Source: Streptomyces sp. CB02414 (GTDB lineage Bacteria; Actinomycetota; Actinomycetes; Streptomycetales; Streptomycetaceae). Taken from it: DNA of 64,000 nt. Numbering within the stretch: the stretch's first letter is position 1; every line of letters starts with the position of its first letter. The position numbers and the translations under genes were made by a program. The notes under the pieces are model-generated. The model was given only the letters and a program-made list of their open reading frames with translations. It ran no database searches and was not told the DNA's origin. Location: NCBI RefSeq assembly GCF_001905385.1, contig NZ_LIPF01000006.1, positions 124,001 through 188,000 on the forward strand. Reading direction: 5' to 3'. Positions 10,690-18,572 of this stretch are shown here, piece by piece.

Positions 10690-10860
10690 AGGTGCGGCTC
10701 CTTGCAGTGTTGAAGCTCGTCTGGGAGGGAACCCGGACGGCGTCTCGCGCGGCGGGCGCCGCTTACGGGGCCGGACGTCCGGGAAGTATTCCGAGCGGAC
10801 CGCGCTGTCCGACCGGCTCCCAGGATAGGTGTCGGCCAGGACGCGCAGGTTCTCGGGCTC

Positions 10861-10920
10861 TTGCCGCGGGGCGACGCACTGCCATACTTACGTCGCCGTA
10901 GGTTACGGAACCGTAGGAAG
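10861..10920 (+). promoter_or_regulatory. Promoter/operator region upstream of the desaturase gene
   Basis: A possible -35 TTGCCG (10861-10866) and -10 CATACT (10883-10888) are 16 bp apart. Immediately downstream are two CCGTAGG direct repeats (10896-10902 and 10911-10917) bracketing the inverted repeat GGTT-acgg-AACC (10901-10912). This is a likely operator, and the TetR gene translationally coupled to the desaturase is the obvious candidate ligand. Inference only. Confidence 0.45.
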
Positions 10921-10979
10921 TGTGCATGGTTCTGGCAGCCCGGCACCGGACACCACCCTCGACCCCACAGGGGACGCGC

Positions 10980-11996
10980 ATGACCTCGAGTTCCGATGTG
11001 ATCGCAGACGCTTCGAAGCCTCCTGAGCCGCCCGGCGGCTCGGCCCCTTCCGCGACGCTGGGGGGTGAGCAGAAGCGGTCCATCGAGCAGATCACGCTGT
11101 TGTTGTTCATCGCCGTTCCGTTCCTGGCGCTGGTGGCGGCGGTGCCGCTGGCGTGGGGGTGGGGGGTGAGCTGGCTGGACCTGGGGTTGCTGGTCTTCTT
11201 CTACTTCCTGGGCTGCCACGGCATCACCATCGGCTTCCACCGTCACTTCACCCACGGCTCCTTCAAGGCGAAGCGGCCGCTGAAGATCGCGTTGGCGATC
11301 GCGGGTTCGATGGCGGTGGAGGGGCCGCTGGTGCGGTGGGTGGCGGATCACCGCAAGCACCACAAGTTCTCCGACGACGAGGGCGATCCGCATTCGCCGT
11401 GGCGGTACGGCGAGACGGTGCCGGCGCTGATCAAGGGCCTGTGGTGGGCGCACATCGCGTGGATGTTCGACGAGGAGCAGACGCCGCAGGAGAAGTACGC
11501 CCCGGATCTGATCAAGGATCCGGCGCTGCGTGCGATCTCCCGCCAGTTCATCCTGTGGACAGTGGTGTCGCTGGCTCTTCCGGCGCTGATCGGCGGGCTG
11601 GTCACGATGTCGTGGTGGGGCGCGTTCACCGGCTTCTTCTGGGGTTCACTCGTCCGGGTGGCGCTGTTGCACCACGTGACGTGGTCGATCAACTCGATCT
11701 GTCACGCGGTCGGCAAGCGTCCGTTCAAGTCGCGGGACCGTTCGGGCAACGTGTGGTGGCTGGCGGTCCTGTCGTGCGGTGAGTCCTGGCACAACCTGCA
11801 CCACGCCGATCCGACGTCGGCGCGGCACGGTGTGATGCGGGGCCAGCTGGACTCGTCGGCGCGGCTGATCCGCTGGTTCGAGCAGTTCGGGTGGGCGTAC
11901 GACGTGCGGTGGCCGTCACGCTCGCGTATCGATTCCCGCCGCAACACGGACCAAGATTCCTCCCGGCGCCGGAAGGAAACCGTCGAGGCGGCATGA
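10980..11996 (+). CDS. Acyl-CoA (delta-9 type) fatty acid desaturase
   Basis: A 338-residue integral membrane di-iron desaturase. The three histidine clusters that bind the iron pair are present in order: HRHFTH, HRKHH and HNLHH. They are separated by pairs of hydrophobic helices (about residues 35-85 and 180-225). The product would introduce a cis double bond into long-chain acyl-CoA and adjust membrane fluidity. The start is ATG 10980, since upstream sequence lacks similarity. The 3' end overlaps the TetR start by 4 bp, so the two are one operon. An operator-like repeat lies upstream. The expected electron partner is not adjacent. Confidence 0.9.
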   Translation: MTSSSDVIADASKPPEPPGGSAPSATLGGEQKRSIEQITLLLFIAVPFLALVAAVPLAWGWGVSWLDLGLLVFFYFLGCHGITIGFHRHFTHGSFKAKRPLKIALAIAGSMAVEGPLVRWVADHRKHHKFSDDEGDPHSPWRYGETVPALIKGLWWAHIAWMFDEEQTPQEKYAPDLIKDPALRAISRQFILWTVVSLALPALIGGLVTMSWWGAFTGFFWGSLVRVALLHHVTWSINSICHAVGKRPFKSRDRSGNVWWLAVLSCGESWHNLHHADPTSARHGVMRGQLDSSARLIRWFEQFGWAYDVRWPSRSRIDSRRNTDQDSSRRRKETVEAA

Positions 11997-12670
11997 TGGT
12001 CGCTGTGGCGACCGACTCCAGCAGCACCCCGAGCAATGAGAAGCCGCGGCGTGCGCGTCGCACCCGGATGACCGGTGCCGAGCGCCGCCAGCAGCTGCTG
12101 GAGATCGGTCGCACCCTCTTCGCGGCGAAGGGTTTCGAGGGCACGTCGGTGGAGGAGATCGCGGCGAAGGCCGGGGTTTCCAAGCCGGTGGTGTACGAGC
12201 ACTTCGGCGGCAAGGAGGGCTTGTACGCGGTGGTGGTCGACCGGGAGATGCGGCGCCTGCTGGACATGGTGACCAGCTCCCTGACCGCCGGCCACCCGCG
12301 GGAGCTGTGCGAGCAGGCGGCCTTCGCGCTCCTCGACTACATCGAGGAGTACACGGACGGCTTCCGCATCCTGGTCCGCGACTCCCCCATCCCGCAGTCG
12401 ACGGGCTCGTTCGCCTCCCTCATCTCGGACATCGCCACCCAGGTGGAGGACATCCTGGGCCGCGAGTTCAAGAGCCGCGGTTTCGACGCCAAGCTGGCCC
12501 CGCTGTACGCGCAGGCGCTGGTCGGCATGGTGGCGCTGACGGGGCAGTGGTGGCTGGACGTGCGCAAGCCGAAGAAGGCGGAGGTGGCGGCGCACCTGGT
12601 GAACCTGGCGTGGCACGGCCTGGACGGCCTGGAGCCGAAGCCGCGCCTGATAGGGCACCGGAAGAACTAG
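11993..12670 (+). CDS. TetR-family regulator (probable desaturase repressor)
   Basis: A 225-residue regulator. The N-terminal HTH is typical: RRQQLLEIGRTLFAAKGFEG, then TSVEEIAAKAGVSKPVVYEHF and GGKEGLYAVVVDREM. The C-terminal ligand domain runs from about residue 85. The start ATG 11993 overlaps the desaturase stop in an ATGA arrangement and has GAGG six bases upstream; GTG 12005 is an alternative. Co-transcription and the repeat at 10896-10917 suggest that it represses the desaturase in response to a fatty-acyl ligand. That role is inferred from context. Confidence 0.87.
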   Translation: MMVAVATDSSSTPSNEKPRRARRTRMTGAERRQQLLEIGRTLFAAKGFEGTSVEEIAAKAGVSKPVVYEHFGGKEGLYAVVVDREMRRLLDMVTSSLTAGHPRELCEQAAFALLDYIEEYTDGFRILVRDSPIPQSTGSFASLISDIATQVEDILGREFKSRGFDAKLAPLYAQALVGMVALTGQWWLDVRKPKKAEVAAHLVNLAWHGLDGLEPKPRLIGHRKN

Positions 12671-12692
12671 GACCGTACCGGAGCCGGAGCCC

Positions 12693-13868
12693 ATGCAGCC
12701 GCTGCGCGGAATCACCGTCGTCTCACTCGAACAGGCGGTCGCCGCTCCCTACGCCAGCCGTCAGCTCGCCGATCTCGGCGCGCGGGTGATCAAGGTGGAG
12801 CGTCCGGGGGCGGGTGACTTCGCCCGCGCCTACGACACCCGGGTGAAGGGTCTGAGCTCGCACTTCGTGTGGGTGAACCGCAACAAGGAGTCCGTGACCC
12901 TCGACTTCAAGGACCCGCGGGGCATGGCGGTGCTGCGCCGTCTGATCGCGGGCGCGGACGTGTTCCTGCAGAACCTGGCGCCGGGTGCGGCGGCCCGCGC
13001 GGGGCTCGGTTCCGGGGAACTGCGGGAGCGGCACCCGTCGCTGATCGTGTGCGACATCTCCGGTTACGGCTCGCCCGGCCCGTACGAGGGCCGCAAGGCG
13101 TACGACCTGATGGTGCAGGCCGAGTCGGGGCTGCTGTCGGTGACGGGGACGCCGGAGGAGATGGCGAAGGTGGGCGTCTCGGTGTCGGACATCGCCGCCG
13201 GGATGTACGCGTACAGCTCGGTCCTGGCGGCGCTGCTGGAGCGGGGCCGCACGGGCCGGGGCGCGCATCTGGACGTGTCGATGCTGGAGGCCACCGTGGA
13301 GTGGATGGGCTTCCCGTTGTACTACGCCGTCGACGGCGCGGGGCCGCCGCCGCGGGCCGGTGCCGCACACGCGACGATCCACCCGTACGGCCCCTTCACT
13401 GCGGGTGACGGGAAGACCGTCATGATGGCGATCCAGAACGAGCGCGAGTGGCACGGTTTCTGTGCGGAGTTCCTGGGGCGCCCGGAGCTGGCCGAGGACC
13501 CGCGGTTCGCCACGAACGCGGACCGCAACGCGCACCGGGATGAGCTGGGCGAGCTGATCGCGGCCCGGTTCGCGGAGCTGACCGGTGCGGAGGCGGTCGA
13601 GCTGCTCGGCGCGGTGCCGGTGGCGAACGCGCGGGTGAACACGCTCGCCGAGGTGTGGGACCACCCGCAGCTGGCCGCGCGGGGGCGCCGGCACGAGGTG
13701 CCCACGCCGGCCGGTCCGGTGCCGGCGTTCGCACCGCCGGGTCCGACGGGGGCGGCGCCCCGTATGGAGGCGGTCCCGGCGCTGGGCGAGCACACCCGTG
13801 CCGTCCTCGGGGAGCTGGGCCTGTCCGGGGAGGAGATCGACGCGCTGGTCGCGGCGGGGGTGGCGTGA
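12693..13868 (+). CDS. CaiB/BaiF family (class III) CoA-transferase
   Basis: A 391-residue cytoplasmic enzyme that moves CoA between carboxylic acids. Family features are the N-terminal GITVVSLEQAVAAPYASRQL with LGARVIKVERPG, NRNKESVTLDFKD, and the segment LMVQAESGLLSVTGTPE. Next is the catalytic-aspartate segment VSVSDIAAGMYAYSSVLAAL. The substrate cannot be told from sequence; formyl-CoA, carnitine and alpha-methylacyl-CoA types share this layout. The start ATG 12693 lies 22 bp after the TetR gene, in the same direction. It is convergent with the VOC gene. Confidence 0.92.
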   Translation: MQPLRGITVVSLEQAVAAPYASRQLADLGARVIKVERPGAGDFARAYDTRVKGLSSHFVWVNRNKESVTLDFKDPRGMAVLRRLIAGADVFLQNLAPGAAARAGLGSGELRERHPSLIVCDISGYGSPGPYEGRKAYDLMVQAESGLLSVTGTPEEMAKVGVSVSDIAAGMYAYSSVLAALLERGRTGRGAHLDVSMLEATVEWMGFPLYYAVDGAGPPPRAGAAHATIHPYGPFTAGDGKTVMMAIQNEREWHGFCAEFLGRPELAEDPRFATNADRNAHRDELGELIAARFAELTGAEAVELLGAVPVANARVNTLAEVWDHPQLAARGRRHEVPTPAGPVPAFAPPGPTGAAPRMEAVPALGEHTRAVLGELGLSGEEIDALVAAGVA

Positions 13869-13884
13869 GCGCCGCCGCCCGGCG

Positions 13885-14262
13885 TCACGGCTGCCTCGGC
13901 GGGTCCGGTTCCAGGAACTCCAGGCGGTTGCCGACGGGGTCGGCGCAGTAGAAGCGCCGGTGGCCGGGGAGGTCGTCGTCCCAGGTCACGGGTGTGCCAT
14001 GGGCCTCCAGCCGGGCGGCGTACGCCTCGATGCCGGTGACGCGGAGCCCGGGGTGGGCCTTGCGGGCGGGCCGGAAGCCGGTCGTCTCGACGCCCAGGTG
14101 GAGCTGGACCGTTCCCGCCCGGAACCAGCAGCCGGCGCGGGCGGTGAGCGCGGGCGGCTTGGGCACCTCGGTCAGGCCCAGGACCCCGGCGTAGAAGGCG
14201 CGCAGCGCCTCCTCGGCGCCGGGCGGCGCGGCGAGCTGGACGTGGTCGAGGGCAGTGATCAC
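13885..14262 (-). CDS. VOC (glyoxalase/dioxygenase) superfamily protein
   Basis: 125 residues, a single VOC fold. The start ITALDHVQLAAPPGAE carries the usual first metal-ligand His, followed by FYAGVLGLTE. A second half contains VQLHLGVE and the end motif RFYCADPVGNRLEFLE, with the last metal-binding Glu. The start is GTG 14262, whose first four bases overlap the stop of the upstream methyltransferase gene (GTGA), so the two are coupled. Substrate unknown. A longer open frame upstream is only the methyltransferase read in another frame. Confidence 0.85.
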   Translation of the reverse strand: MITALDHVQLAAPPGAEEALRAFYAGVLGLTEVPKPPALTARAGCWFRAGTVQLHLGVETTGFRPARKAHPGLRVTGIEAYAARLEAHGTPVTWDDDLPGHRRFYCADPVGNRLEFLEPDPPRQP

Positions 14263-15080
14263 CGGTCGGCCGGCTTCCGGGCGACGGCGAAGATCCGGCG
14301 GAAGGGGAACGGGGTGCCGTGCGGCCCCGGCGGGTAGGCGGCGCGCAGGACGGTGCGGTACTCCTCGACGAAGGCGGCGCGGGCCTCGGGGTCGTCGTCG
14401 AGGGCGGTGAGCACGGGCCGCAGTCCCGTCCCCTTCACCCAGTCCAGTACGGGGTCGTCGCCGGGCAGCAGGTGGACGTACGTCGTCTCCCACACGTCGG
14501 CGGTGCAGCCGGCGGCGGTCAGGTGGGCGAGGTAGGCCTCGGGGGTGAGGACGGCGTCGTCGTGGCGGAGGGTGCCGGCGAGGCGGTGGCGCCAGCGCGG
14601 GGAGTGGGCGAGTTCGCGCATCAGGCGGTGGCTGGGGGCGGCGAAGTTGCCGGGGACCTGGAAGGCGAGGACGCCGCCGGGGGCGAGGCCCGCGATCCAG
14701 TCGGGGAACCGTTCCACGTGCCCGGGGATCCACTGGAGGGTGGCGTTGCTGATGACGAGGTCGTGAGGTTCGGCGGGGGTCCAGGTGCGGGCGTCGGCGG
14801 GGGCGAAGTCGACGTGGCCGCCGTCGGCGGTGTCGCCGGCGTGCTGCCGGGCGCGTTCCAGCATCTCGGCGGAGTTGTCGTAGCCGGTGATGCGGGCGGT
14901 GGGCCAGCGGTCGGCGAGCAGGGTGGTGACGTTGCCGGGGCCGCAGCCGAGGTCGGCGACGCGGGGCCGGTCGCCGGGCAGGTCGGGGACGCGGGCGAGG
15001 AGGTCGGCGAAGGGGCGGGCGCGGGGGCCGGCGTGGCGCAGGTACTGGGCGGGGTCCCAGGTGGGGGCGGTGGCGGGCAT
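14259..15080 (-). CDS. tam: Trans-aconitate 2-methyltransferase-like SAM methyltransferase
   Basis: A 273-residue class I SAM-dependent methyltransferase. The start TWDPAQYLRHAGPRARPF is the Tam signature. It is followed by the SAM-binding motif VADLGCGPGNVTTLLADRWP, then GYDNSAEMLERAR and DLVISNATLQWIPGH. Trans-aconitate methyltransferase detoxifies the spontaneous isomer of cis-aconitate that inhibits the TCA cycle. The start ATG 15080 has GGAGG just upstream; an open frame to 15125 lacks similarity. It is divergent from the marR gene. The specific substrate is inferred from family resemblance. Confidence 0.85.
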   Translation of the reverse strand: MPATAPTWDPAQYLRHAGPRARPFADLLARVPDLPGDRPRVADLGCGPGNVTTLLADRWPTARITGYDNSAEMLERARQHAGDTADGGHVDFAPADARTWTPAEPHDLVISNATLQWIPGHVERFPDWIAGLAPGGVLAFQVPGNFAAPSHRLMRELAHSPRWRHRLAGTLRHDDAVLTPEAYLAHLTAAGCTADVWETTYVHLLPGDDPVLDWVKGTGLRPVLTALDDDPEARAAFVEEYRTVLRAAYPPGPHGTPFPFRRIFAVARKPADR

Positions 15081-15135
15081 GGGGCCTCCAGAGGCGTGCT
15101 GTCCGGGCCGGGTACCCAGCGTCACCCCACCCCTA

Positions 15136-15178
15136 TCTCGACGTCAAGAGAGTCGACATCAAGAGACTTCACGTCGAC
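15136..15178 (+). promoter_or_regulatory. Operator-like repeats upstream of marR
   Basis: TCTCGACGTCAAGAGA (15136-15151) is a near palindrome centred on GACGTC. It is followed by GTCGACATCAAGAGA, nearly the same unit again, and then a further CACGTCGAC. The repeats lie 22-60 bp before the marR start, between it and the divergent tam gene. They are likely autoregulatory MarR binding sites. Confidence 0.5.
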
Positions 15179-15199
15179 ACAACCACTACACTGATCGTC

Positions 15200-15697
15200 A
15201 TGGAGGACGAGGTCGATCGGCTGGTCGCAGCGTGGCGCCGGGAGCGCCCGGACCTCGACGTGGAACCGCTCGAGGTACTGAGCCGGGTCAGCAGGCTCGC
15301 CCGGCACCTGGACCGCGCCCGCCGCATCGCCTTCTCCGAGCACAATCTCGAGCCGTGGGAGTTCGACGTCCTGACGGCCCTGCGCCGCGCGGGCACCCCG
15401 TACCAGCTCTCCCCGGGCCAGCTCCTCACCCAGACCCTGGTCACCTCCGGCACGATGACCAACCGCATCGACCGCCTCGCCAAGAAGGGCCTGGTGGAGC
15501 GCCTGCCCGACCCCAGCGACCGGCGCGGCGTACTGGTCCGGCTCACGGACGAGGGCCGGGACCGCGCCGACCAGTCCCTGGCGGGCCTGCTGGCCCAGGA
15601 GCGCGCGATCCTGGCCGAGCTCTCCCGCGCCCAGCGCGGCGAACTGGCGGGTCTGCTACGCCAGCTGACCGCCCCGTTCGACAACATCCCCGGTTAA
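15200..15697 (+). CDS. MarR-family transcriptional regulator
   Basis: 165 residues with a winged helix in the middle. Visible elements are EPWEFDVLTALRRAGTPYQL, SPGQLLTQTLVTSGTMTNRI (recognition helix), DRLAKKGLVERLPDPSDRRG and then the wing VLVRLTDEG. N- and C-terminal helices for dimerisation flank it. The start ATG 15200 is close to a divergent methyltransferase gene, with palindromic repeats between that suggest autoregulation. The 3' end overlaps the stop of the convergent response regulator gene by 42 bp, an antisense arrangement. Confidence 0.9.
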   Translation: MEDEVDRLVAAWRRERPDLDVEPLEVLSRVSRLARHLDRARRIAFSEHNLEPWEFDVLTALRRAGTPYQLSPGQLLTQTLVTSGTMTNRIDRLAKKGLVERLPDPSDRRGVLVRLTDEGRDRADQSLAGLLAQERAILAELSRAQRGELAGLLRQLTAPFDNIPG

Positions 15698-16423
15698 ATC
15701 GGCCGGTCCCACTCCGGCCCGCCGCGCCAGCGCGACGGCGGCGAGCGTCGAGTGCACGCCCAGCTTCCCCAGTACGTTCTGCATGTGGGTGCGCACGGTG
15801 TGCGGGGACAGGTACAGCCGCTCGGCGACCGCCTTGCGCCCGAGCCCGGCCACCATGCAGCGCAGCACCTCCCGCTCGCGCGGGGTCAGCGACTCCACCA
15901 GCCGCTCGCTCTCGGTGCGGTGCTTGCGGGCGGCGGTCAGCTCGCGCAGGACGCCGGTGAGCAGCGCGGGCGGCAGATGCGTCTCGTCCCGCAGCACGCC
16001 CCGGATCACACTGAGCAGCCGCGACAGCGAGCAGTCCTTCGCCACCCACCCAGAGGCCCCGGCCCCCAGCGCGAGGGCCGCCCGCCGGGGATCGTCCTTC
16101 TCGGCGAGGACGACGATCCGCACGCCCGGCTGCCCCGACCGCACCCCGGCGACCAGCGAGATCCCGTCGACCAGCCCGTCCTCGTTGCCCTCGCGCACCG
16201 GCACGGCGGGCCGCGCGCCGGGCACGTGTCCGCCCAGGTCGGCGTCGACGAGCAGTACGTCGTACCGCCGTCCCTCGGACGCGGCCCGCTCCAGGCAGCG
16301 CAGCGCGGCCGGGCCGCTGCCGGCCGCGGAGACCTCCACGTCCGGCTCGGCCGCCAGCGCGGCGGCGAGCGACTCGGCGAAGATGCGATGGTCGTCGACG
16401 ACCAGGACACGGATACGAACCAC
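15656..16423 (-). CDS. LuxR/NarL-type response regulator (orphan)
   Basis: 255 residues. The receiver domain has the acidic pair VVDDH (D10, D11), a phospho-acceptor Asp in YDVLLVDADLGG (about D60), and the conserved Lys in GASGWVAKD. The receiver is longer than usual, with an insert after the phosphorylation site. The C-terminal HTH contains LTPREREVLRCMVAGLGRK and YLSPHTVRTHMQNVLGKLGV. GTG 16423 is preferred because a GGGAGGGGGG stretch precedes it. No kinase gene is adjacent, so its signal source is unknown. The 3' end runs 42 bp into the convergent marR gene. Confidence 0.88.
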   Translation of the reverse strand: MVRIRVLVVDDHRIFAESLAAALAAEPDVEVSAAGSGPAALRCLERAASEGRRYDVLLVDADLGGHVPGARPAVPVREGNEDGLVDGISLVAGVRSGQPGVRIVVLAEKDDPRRAALALGAGASGWVAKDCSLSRLLSVIRGVLRDETHLPPALLTGVLRELTAARKHRTESERLVESLTPREREVLRCMVAGLGRKAVAERLYLSPHTVRTHMQNVLGKLGVHSTLAAVALARRAGVGPADLTGDVVERGGQLA

Positions 16424-16694
16424 GAAACCCCCCTCCCCCAGGCTCCTGGCGGAGCAGGGGCACCATCGTCTGTCCGGCCACGAAACGCGGAAGACGACAC
16501 CGGGACGGGGCGCCGCAGCCGCACGGCCGCCGCCGTGCAGTGACCGCCACCCCCGCCCCGGGCGCCGTACCCGGCTGTCTCGCCCCCTGAACGGCACCGG
16601 CCCCCACCGGTGTTGTTCATCAGAGTACGGGCGGGCGCCGGGAGCGGAAGGCTATTTGCAGAACTGACAGCCCGACGCGTTTATGGTGAGCCGC

Positions 16695-17141
16695 ATGTTT
16701 CGTCTCGTGACAGAAGTGGACAGGACACGGCGCGATCTGCTGCGCACCCGCCTCCGGGAGACGAACACGACGGCCTCGTCCGTCCTGCGCTCCCTGCGCG
16801 GAACCCCTCACGAACGCGAACACCCCCTGCACGTCTGGGTCCTCGACCAGTCGTCCGGCGCCCTGGCCGGCGGCCTCGTCGGCCACACCTGGGCGACCTG
16901 GCTGCACGTGACGTACCTGTGGGTCGACGACCCCCACCGCGGCACGGGCCTGGGCTCCGCCCTCCTCACCGAGGCGGAACGAACGGCCCGCGACGAACGG
17001 GGCTGCGCGGCGGCCCGCGTGGAGACGTGGGACTTCCAGGCGCCGGACTTCTACCGGAAGCAGGGGTACGAGGTGGTGTGCGTGATCCCGGACTATCCGC
17101 CGGGGGTCACGGAGTACACGCTGGTGAGGCGGCTGGGGTGA
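16695..17141 (+). CDS. GNAT family N-acetyltransferase
   Basis: About 148 residues. The acetyl-CoA-binding motif A is clear: LHVTYLWVDDPHRGTGLGSALLTEAE (in parts), with RGTGLGS matching the Q/RxxGxG/A loop. It is followed by VETWDFQAPDFYRKQGYEVV, the motif B alpha helix and its following strand. The acceptor substrate is unknown. ATG 16695 has GGTGAG four bases upstream; an in-frame ATG at 16683 would add four residues. The 271 bp upstream (16424-16694) shows no gene or strong structure. Confidence 0.88.
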   Translation: MFRLVTEVDRTRRDLLRTRLRETNTTASSVLRSLRGTPHEREHPLHVWVLDQSSGALAGGLVGHTWATWLHVTYLWVDDPHRGTGLGSALLTEAERTARDERGCAAARVETWDFQAPDFYRKQGYEVVCVIPDYPPGVTEYTLVRRLG

Positions 17142-17169
17142 GCGGGGGCGGAACTTGCGGAGCTCGGTG

Positions 17170-17769
17170 TCACTCGGACTCCAGCCCCATGTCCTTCGCG
17201 CTGTAACGGGGCAGCCCGGCCGTCTCGACGGTCCAGGTACCGAGCTCCGTGGCGAGGGTGACCGCCTTGCCGTACGGGAGGTGAAGCCGGTTCTCGTAGG
17301 CGGGGCGCCCCTCGCTCCGGCCGATGCCCCACTGGTAGGTCCAGGTGCCGTCGCGCGGGTCGAGGATCAGGTAGTGAGGGATGCCCATGGCGGGGTAGTC
17401 GCGGCTCTTGTCGCGGTAGTCGTTGTCGGGGTTGGAGGGGGAGACGATCTCGATCGCCAGGACGATCTCGTGGGGGTCGAGGGGGTCGTCGGTCTGCATG
17501 GCGTCGCCGGAACAGACGAGGATGTCCGGAATCCGCAGCGTGCCGAGGGACGCGTCGTCGATGTCGGTCGCCTCGAACGCGAACAATCCCTCGGGAACCT
17601 GAGCATCGAGCTGCCGGGACACCAGCTTCGCGGTGAGCTGATGGCGGGGCCGCGGGCTCATCATCATCACAAGCTGCCCGTTACTGATCTCGGGCCAGGC
17701 GAAGCCCGGCGGCGGAGTCATACGATCACGGCGGTGGCGCAGTCGCCGGTACAGGGTCTCCTGAGTCAT
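17170..17769 (-). CDS. Uma2 (DUF820) PD-(D/E)XK nuclease-like protein
   Basis: 199 residues of the Uma2 family, a restriction-endonuclease-fold group expanded in Streptomyces with no firmly known role. The core is seen as DDASLGTLRIPDILVCSG (catalytic PD), then IVLAIEIVSPSNPDNDYRDK, whose E-x-V-S-P-S replaces the usual E-x-K, and YPAMGIPHYLILDPRDGTW. The start ATG 17769 has GGGAGG just upstream. A second Uma2 gene lies at 32667-33257. Such genes are often in accessory patches, and this one adjoins a decayed cluster. Confidence 0.85.
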   Translation of the reverse strand: MTQETLYRRLRHRRDRMTPPPGFAWPEISNGQLVMMMSPRPRHQLTAKLVSRQLDAQVPEGLFAFEATDIDDASLGTLRIPDILVCSGDAMQTDDPLDPHEIVLAIEIVSPSNPDNDYRDKSRDYPAMGIPHYLILDPRDGTWTYQWGIGRSEGRPAYENRLHLPYGKAVTLATELGTWTVETAGLPRYSAKDMGLESE

Positions 17770-17831
17770 GGGTCCTCCCGGCCTCCAGTATGAAGGCGCC
17801 GGTCTTGCACTGCGGGCGCGCGTCGTCCCAC

Positions 17832-18251
17832 TCACCCCGCACCGACCGAGACGTCCGCCGCGGCCCCGACGGCGACCTCGGCCCAGACCGTCAGACCTCC
17901 ACCCGCCCGCCGTGTCCCCCACCGTCCCGCCAGCGCATCGGTGATCAACAGACCTCGCCCGCGTTCACACTCCGCCCCGGCCGCAGTCGCCGACGGCGTA
18001 CCGCCGCTCCTGCCGCTGTCGGTCACCCCGACCGTGACCACGTCGCCGGTGTGGCGGACGTCCGGGGAGTCGTCCCGCAGATAGGTAAGCCGCCATTGCC
18101 CCCGAGTGACGATGTCAGTCTCGTGGAGCTTGTAACCCAGTTCGAAGGCCACCGCCGCGATTCTGTTGCTCTGCGATACCTCTCGGCCTGTCAGCGTGAT
18201 CTCTGCGGTGCCTCGCCCATCGAAGTAGGCGAGGATCTGTTCATCTTTCAT
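17832..18251 (-). CDS. Chimeric remnant: small protein fused to the tail of an anti-sigma-type ATPase
   Basis: 139 residues in two unlike parts. Residues 1-70 (MKDEQILAYFDGRGTAEI..., FELGYKLHETDIV, RGQWRLTYLRDD) look like a complete small Streptomyces protein of unknown role. The rest (VGVTDSGRSGG, GRGLLITDALAGRWGTRR, GGGLTVWAE) is the C-terminal half of a GHKL/HATPase_c_2 protein. It closely matches the end of the ATPase at 45112-45861, also at DNA level. The ATPase lacks its N box, so it cannot bind ATP normally. The ORF probably arose by a deletion joining two genes. ATG 18251 lies 8 bp after the ancestral stop of the upstream gene. Confidence 0.6.
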   Translation of the reverse strand: MKDEQILAYFDGRGTAEITLTGREVSQSNRIAAVAFELGYKLHETDIVTRGQWRLTYLRDDSPDVRHTGDVVTVGVTDSGRSGGTPSATAAGAECERGRGLLITDALAGRWGTRRAGGGLTVWAEVAVGAAADVSVGAG

Positions 18252-18259
18252 GAGTGGCT

Positions 18260-18558
18260 TCACTTTCCGGCTACTACCGCAGTCACCCCCTCGAACGCGA
18301 GCCCGAACGGCAGAGCACCCAGTGCATCCTGCGCGAGGGTTCGGTTGGAGACCACGCGTCACCGCCAACAGTCCGCGCCGTTCCGTGGAGCGCAAGCGCC
18401 CCGCCGGAGAAGCCGCCCGCCACCGTACCCACCGTTACGGATGCCAAGGCGAGAGGCGGGAAGAACACACTGAGACCGAGCATGACGAGCGAGATCGCGG
18501 CCAGCGCGGCGCTCACATTCGCCAGTACGTCACCGAGGGCAGCGATGGGCGTGAGCAT
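18260..18558 (-). pseudogene. Frameshifted membrane protein (type VII effector-like C-terminal region)
   Basis: The open frame 18558-18283 gives 91 residues with two hydrophobic segments (ANVSAALAAISLVMLGLSVF and LALASVTVGTVAGGFSGGAL), then a tail unlike any protein. Switching frame near 18355 (around GACGCGTGG) instead gives SNRTLAQDALGALPFGLAFE, GVTAVVAGK and a stop at 18260-18262. That places the stop 8 bp before the next start and continues a typical WXG/type VII-associated membrane segment with the DALGALP motif. A 1-2 base indel has therefore probably broken the gene. The N-terminal part of the family also seems missing. Confidence 0.55.
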
Positions 18559-18572
18559 GCTCGCCTCACGGT

